5,734 nt of DNA from positions 1-5,734 of the forward strand of contig JAFSQZ010000038.1 in the NCBI GenBank assembly GCA_017446355.1. The letters are read 5' to 3'. A program made the translations under genes and the position numbers. Origin of the DNA: Neisseriaceae bacterium (GTDB lineage Bacteria; Pseudomonadota; Gammaproteobacteria; Burkholderiales; Neisseriaceae). This document shows positions 4,882 to 5,734 of the stretch, piece after piece. The first letter of the stretch is position 1. Each line of letters opens with the position of its first letter. Under the pieces are notes generated by a model, which saw only the letters and a list, made by a program, of their open reading frames with translations, made no database searches and was not told the DNA's origin.

Positions 4882-5476
4882 AGGTAATGTTAATCGCGTT
4901 TAACTCATCAATCGTTTTCGCGTTTTCAATACGCGTTTGCAAGGCTTGGCGTTGTCCAACGATTTGCGCGGTTAAGGTTTCATAAGCGAGCGTTTTTCGC
5001 AATGCTGCGGTTTTTAGCGCGTCTGCTGGGAGATTGCGCTGTTTCGCGATACTGTCTAATACTGGTGTCGGTGCGGTTTTATCGTTTTGCCACGCTTTGG
5101 CTTCAATGGCTTGCAAAGTCCACGATTGCACTTCAAAATCAGGTAATTCATTTGCGCCTGATTGCGTGTTAATCAAGGTTTGCGATAGAATGTTTAACTC
5201 GTTTATTTTTTGCGCTTTGGCTTGTTTTAAGGCGTTTTTTTCTGCGTCTTTGGGCAAAATAAAGGCTTTTTTCTCATCGTCCCATTCGTGCAAGGGGCTT
5301 GGCTTTTCTAGAATGCTTAAATCGTCCTTAATTTTCGCGCCACGATTTAATGCGTCCAGTAATGAGTAATGCTGTTCCTGATTGATTTCAATCAAGTCTT
5401 TGTTTTTTTCTGCAATGTCTTCGCCGTGAATAGTGGTGTCTAAAAAGGTTTGTTTTTGTGGGTCAAAATAAATCAT
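4868..5476 (-). CDS. Putative phage tail fibre assembly protein
   Basis: This 202-residue protein has the layout of caudoviral tail-fibre assembly chaperones. The N-terminal part, MIYFDPQKQTFLDTTIHGED followed by an 'LLDALNRGAKI' turn (38-49), resembles the fibre-binding start of Tfa-like proteins. It is followed by a linker with HEWDDEKKAF (63-72). The alpha-helical C-terminal domain spans about 80-195: KAQKINELNILSQ, then FEVQSWTLQAIEAKAWQ with its paired Trp residues, then ALQTRIENAKTIDELNAI. The ribosome binding site is AAAGGA shortly before the ATG. The last residues, Phe-Gln-Ala-Ala, and the stop come from a DNA uptake sequence, so the native C-terminus may have been replaced. The fibre gene it would serve should lie upstream, beyond the right edge. 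Confidence 0.65.
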   Translation of the reverse strand: MIYFDPQKQTFLDTTIHGEDIAEKNKDLIEINQEQHYSLLDALNRGAKIKDDLSILEKPSPLHEWDDEKKAFILPKDAEKNALKQAKAQKINELNILSQTLINTQSGANELPDFEVQSWTLQAIEAKAWQNDKTAPTPVLDSIAKQRNLPADALKTAALRKTLAYETLTAQIVGQRQALQTRIENAKTIDELNAINITFQAA

Positions 5477-5535
5477 TTTATTCCTTTCTTAAAATATTAA
5501 ATAAAATCAACAATATATAGAAATTCCGCTAAAAT

Positions 5536-5550
5536 TTCAGGCTGCCTGAA
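5536..5550. repeat. DNA uptake sequence palindrome TTCAGGCTGCCTGAA overlapping a stop codon
   Basis: This 15-base uptake palindrome overlaps the 3' end of the gene at the right edge. It supplies that gene's final Gln-Ala-Ala and TGA stop on the minus strand. With the 4867 copy it brackets the tail-fibre-assembly gene. Confidence 0.9.
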
Positions 5551-5734
5551 TATTATTTTTCACGCCTAACCAAAACATACTGTAATTTTCGCCCTTGCCA
5601 GTTTCACAAGGCGCATATACGTGTGCTGCGGTTAACACAATAAATTGAACGCCGTTAATCTGTATTAAATCCCCTGCGTGTACATCAGGATTAAAATCAC
5701 TTGGCACTTCCTTTGCGTTTAACAACACATTACA
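5537..5734 (-). CDS. 3' end of an unidentified ORF, possibly tail-fibre related (partial)
   Basis: The frame is open to the window edge, so the 5' end is probably missing. A GTG at 5728 is the only internal start candidate near the edge, and the ATG at 5730 is out of frame. The visible residues include HAGDLIQINGVQFIVLTAAH, a beta-strand-rich stretch, then a segment with YAPCETGKGENYSMFWLG. The C-terminus Ile-Gln-Ala-Ala is encoded by the uptake palindrome. I do not recognise the family. Its place directly upstream of a tail-fibre-assembly gene is where a tail fibre or receptor-binding gene normally sits, so it could be the distal end of a fibre or a small fibre-associated protein. Confidence 0.45.
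   Translation of the reverse strand, partial: CNVLLNAKEVPSDFNPDVHAGDLIQINGVQFIVLTAAHVYAPCETGKGENYSMFWLGVKNNIQAA

Larger units (their letters stand above)
4694..4882. repeat. Nested palindromic unit: uptake-sequence arms around a MITE-like repeat
   Basis: Two 17-base uptake-sequence copies in inverted orientation (4694-4710 and 4866-4882) are perfect reverse complements. They enclose the MITE-like repeat described separately. The whole unit fills the gap between the tail-fibre-assembly stop and the higBA promoter. The right arm also supplies the stop codon of the tail-fibre-assembly gene. As RNA it could fold into a long composite hairpin and limit read-through from that gene. Confidence 0.7.

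Noticed and set aside
5034..5369. Plus-strand 111-codon frame opposite the tail fibre assembly gene
   Set aside because: It is an antisense shadow, rich in Cys, Phe and Ser, with no start signal. The minus-strand reading fits a known phage family.
1..5734. CRISPR array, tRNA, rRNA or transposase gene
   Set aside because: No regularly spaced direct repeats, cloverleaf-like sequence, rRNA motif or transposase-like frame was seen on either strand.

Overview
The window comes from a naturally competent Neisseriaceae bacterium. It is AT-rich and contains five copies of the palindromic DNA uptake sequence TTCAGGC(A/T)GCCTGAA. One strand of each copy reads AGGCTGCCTGAA, the dialect described for Simonsiella, and the other reads AGGCAGCCTGAA, the dialect described for Kingella. 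A sixth, non-palindromic copy reads AGGCTACCTGAA, the Eikenella-type dialect. Simonsiella, Alysiella or Kingella relatives are the likeliest hosts; the species cannot be fixed from the sequence.

Most of the window is a block of prophage-type genes on the minus strand, read from right to left. It holds the 3' end of an unidentified ORF (possibly tail-fibre related), a tail-fibre-assembly-like gene, a higBA-type toxin-antitoxin pair, a probable tail tube gene, a small putative virion or connector gene, a fused prohead protease/scaffold, two small holin-like membrane proteins, and a tail or baseplate protein. On the plus strand at the left edge is a second HigA-type antitoxin, convergent with the last phage gene. 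The last codons of its probable toxin partner are just visible.

The layout is unusual for a tailed phage. The protease/scaffold lies downstream of the tail tube and is followed by holin-like genes, whereas protease/scaffold genes normally precede a major capsid gene. No capsid, portal, terminase, sheath or endolysin is visible. Nearly every junction between gene groups carries an uptake sequence: 1301, 2991, 3975, 4695, 4867 and 5536. Two genes use the uptake sequence itself as their stop codon and end in Gln-Ala-Ala.

The higBA cassette has its own promoter, an operator-like inverted repeat and a strong terminator. It is bracketed by uptake sequences, as a phage moron or accessory cassette would be. 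Beside it is a MITE-like palindromic repeat of about 115 bp, nested inside a 17-bp inverted pair of uptake sequences. Strong hairpins with U-tracts sit directly in front of the ribosome binding sites of the tube gene and the baseplate gene. This leaves no room for a promoter after them and suggests read-through, antitermination or attenuation. No CRISPR array, tRNA, rRNA or transposase gene was seen.
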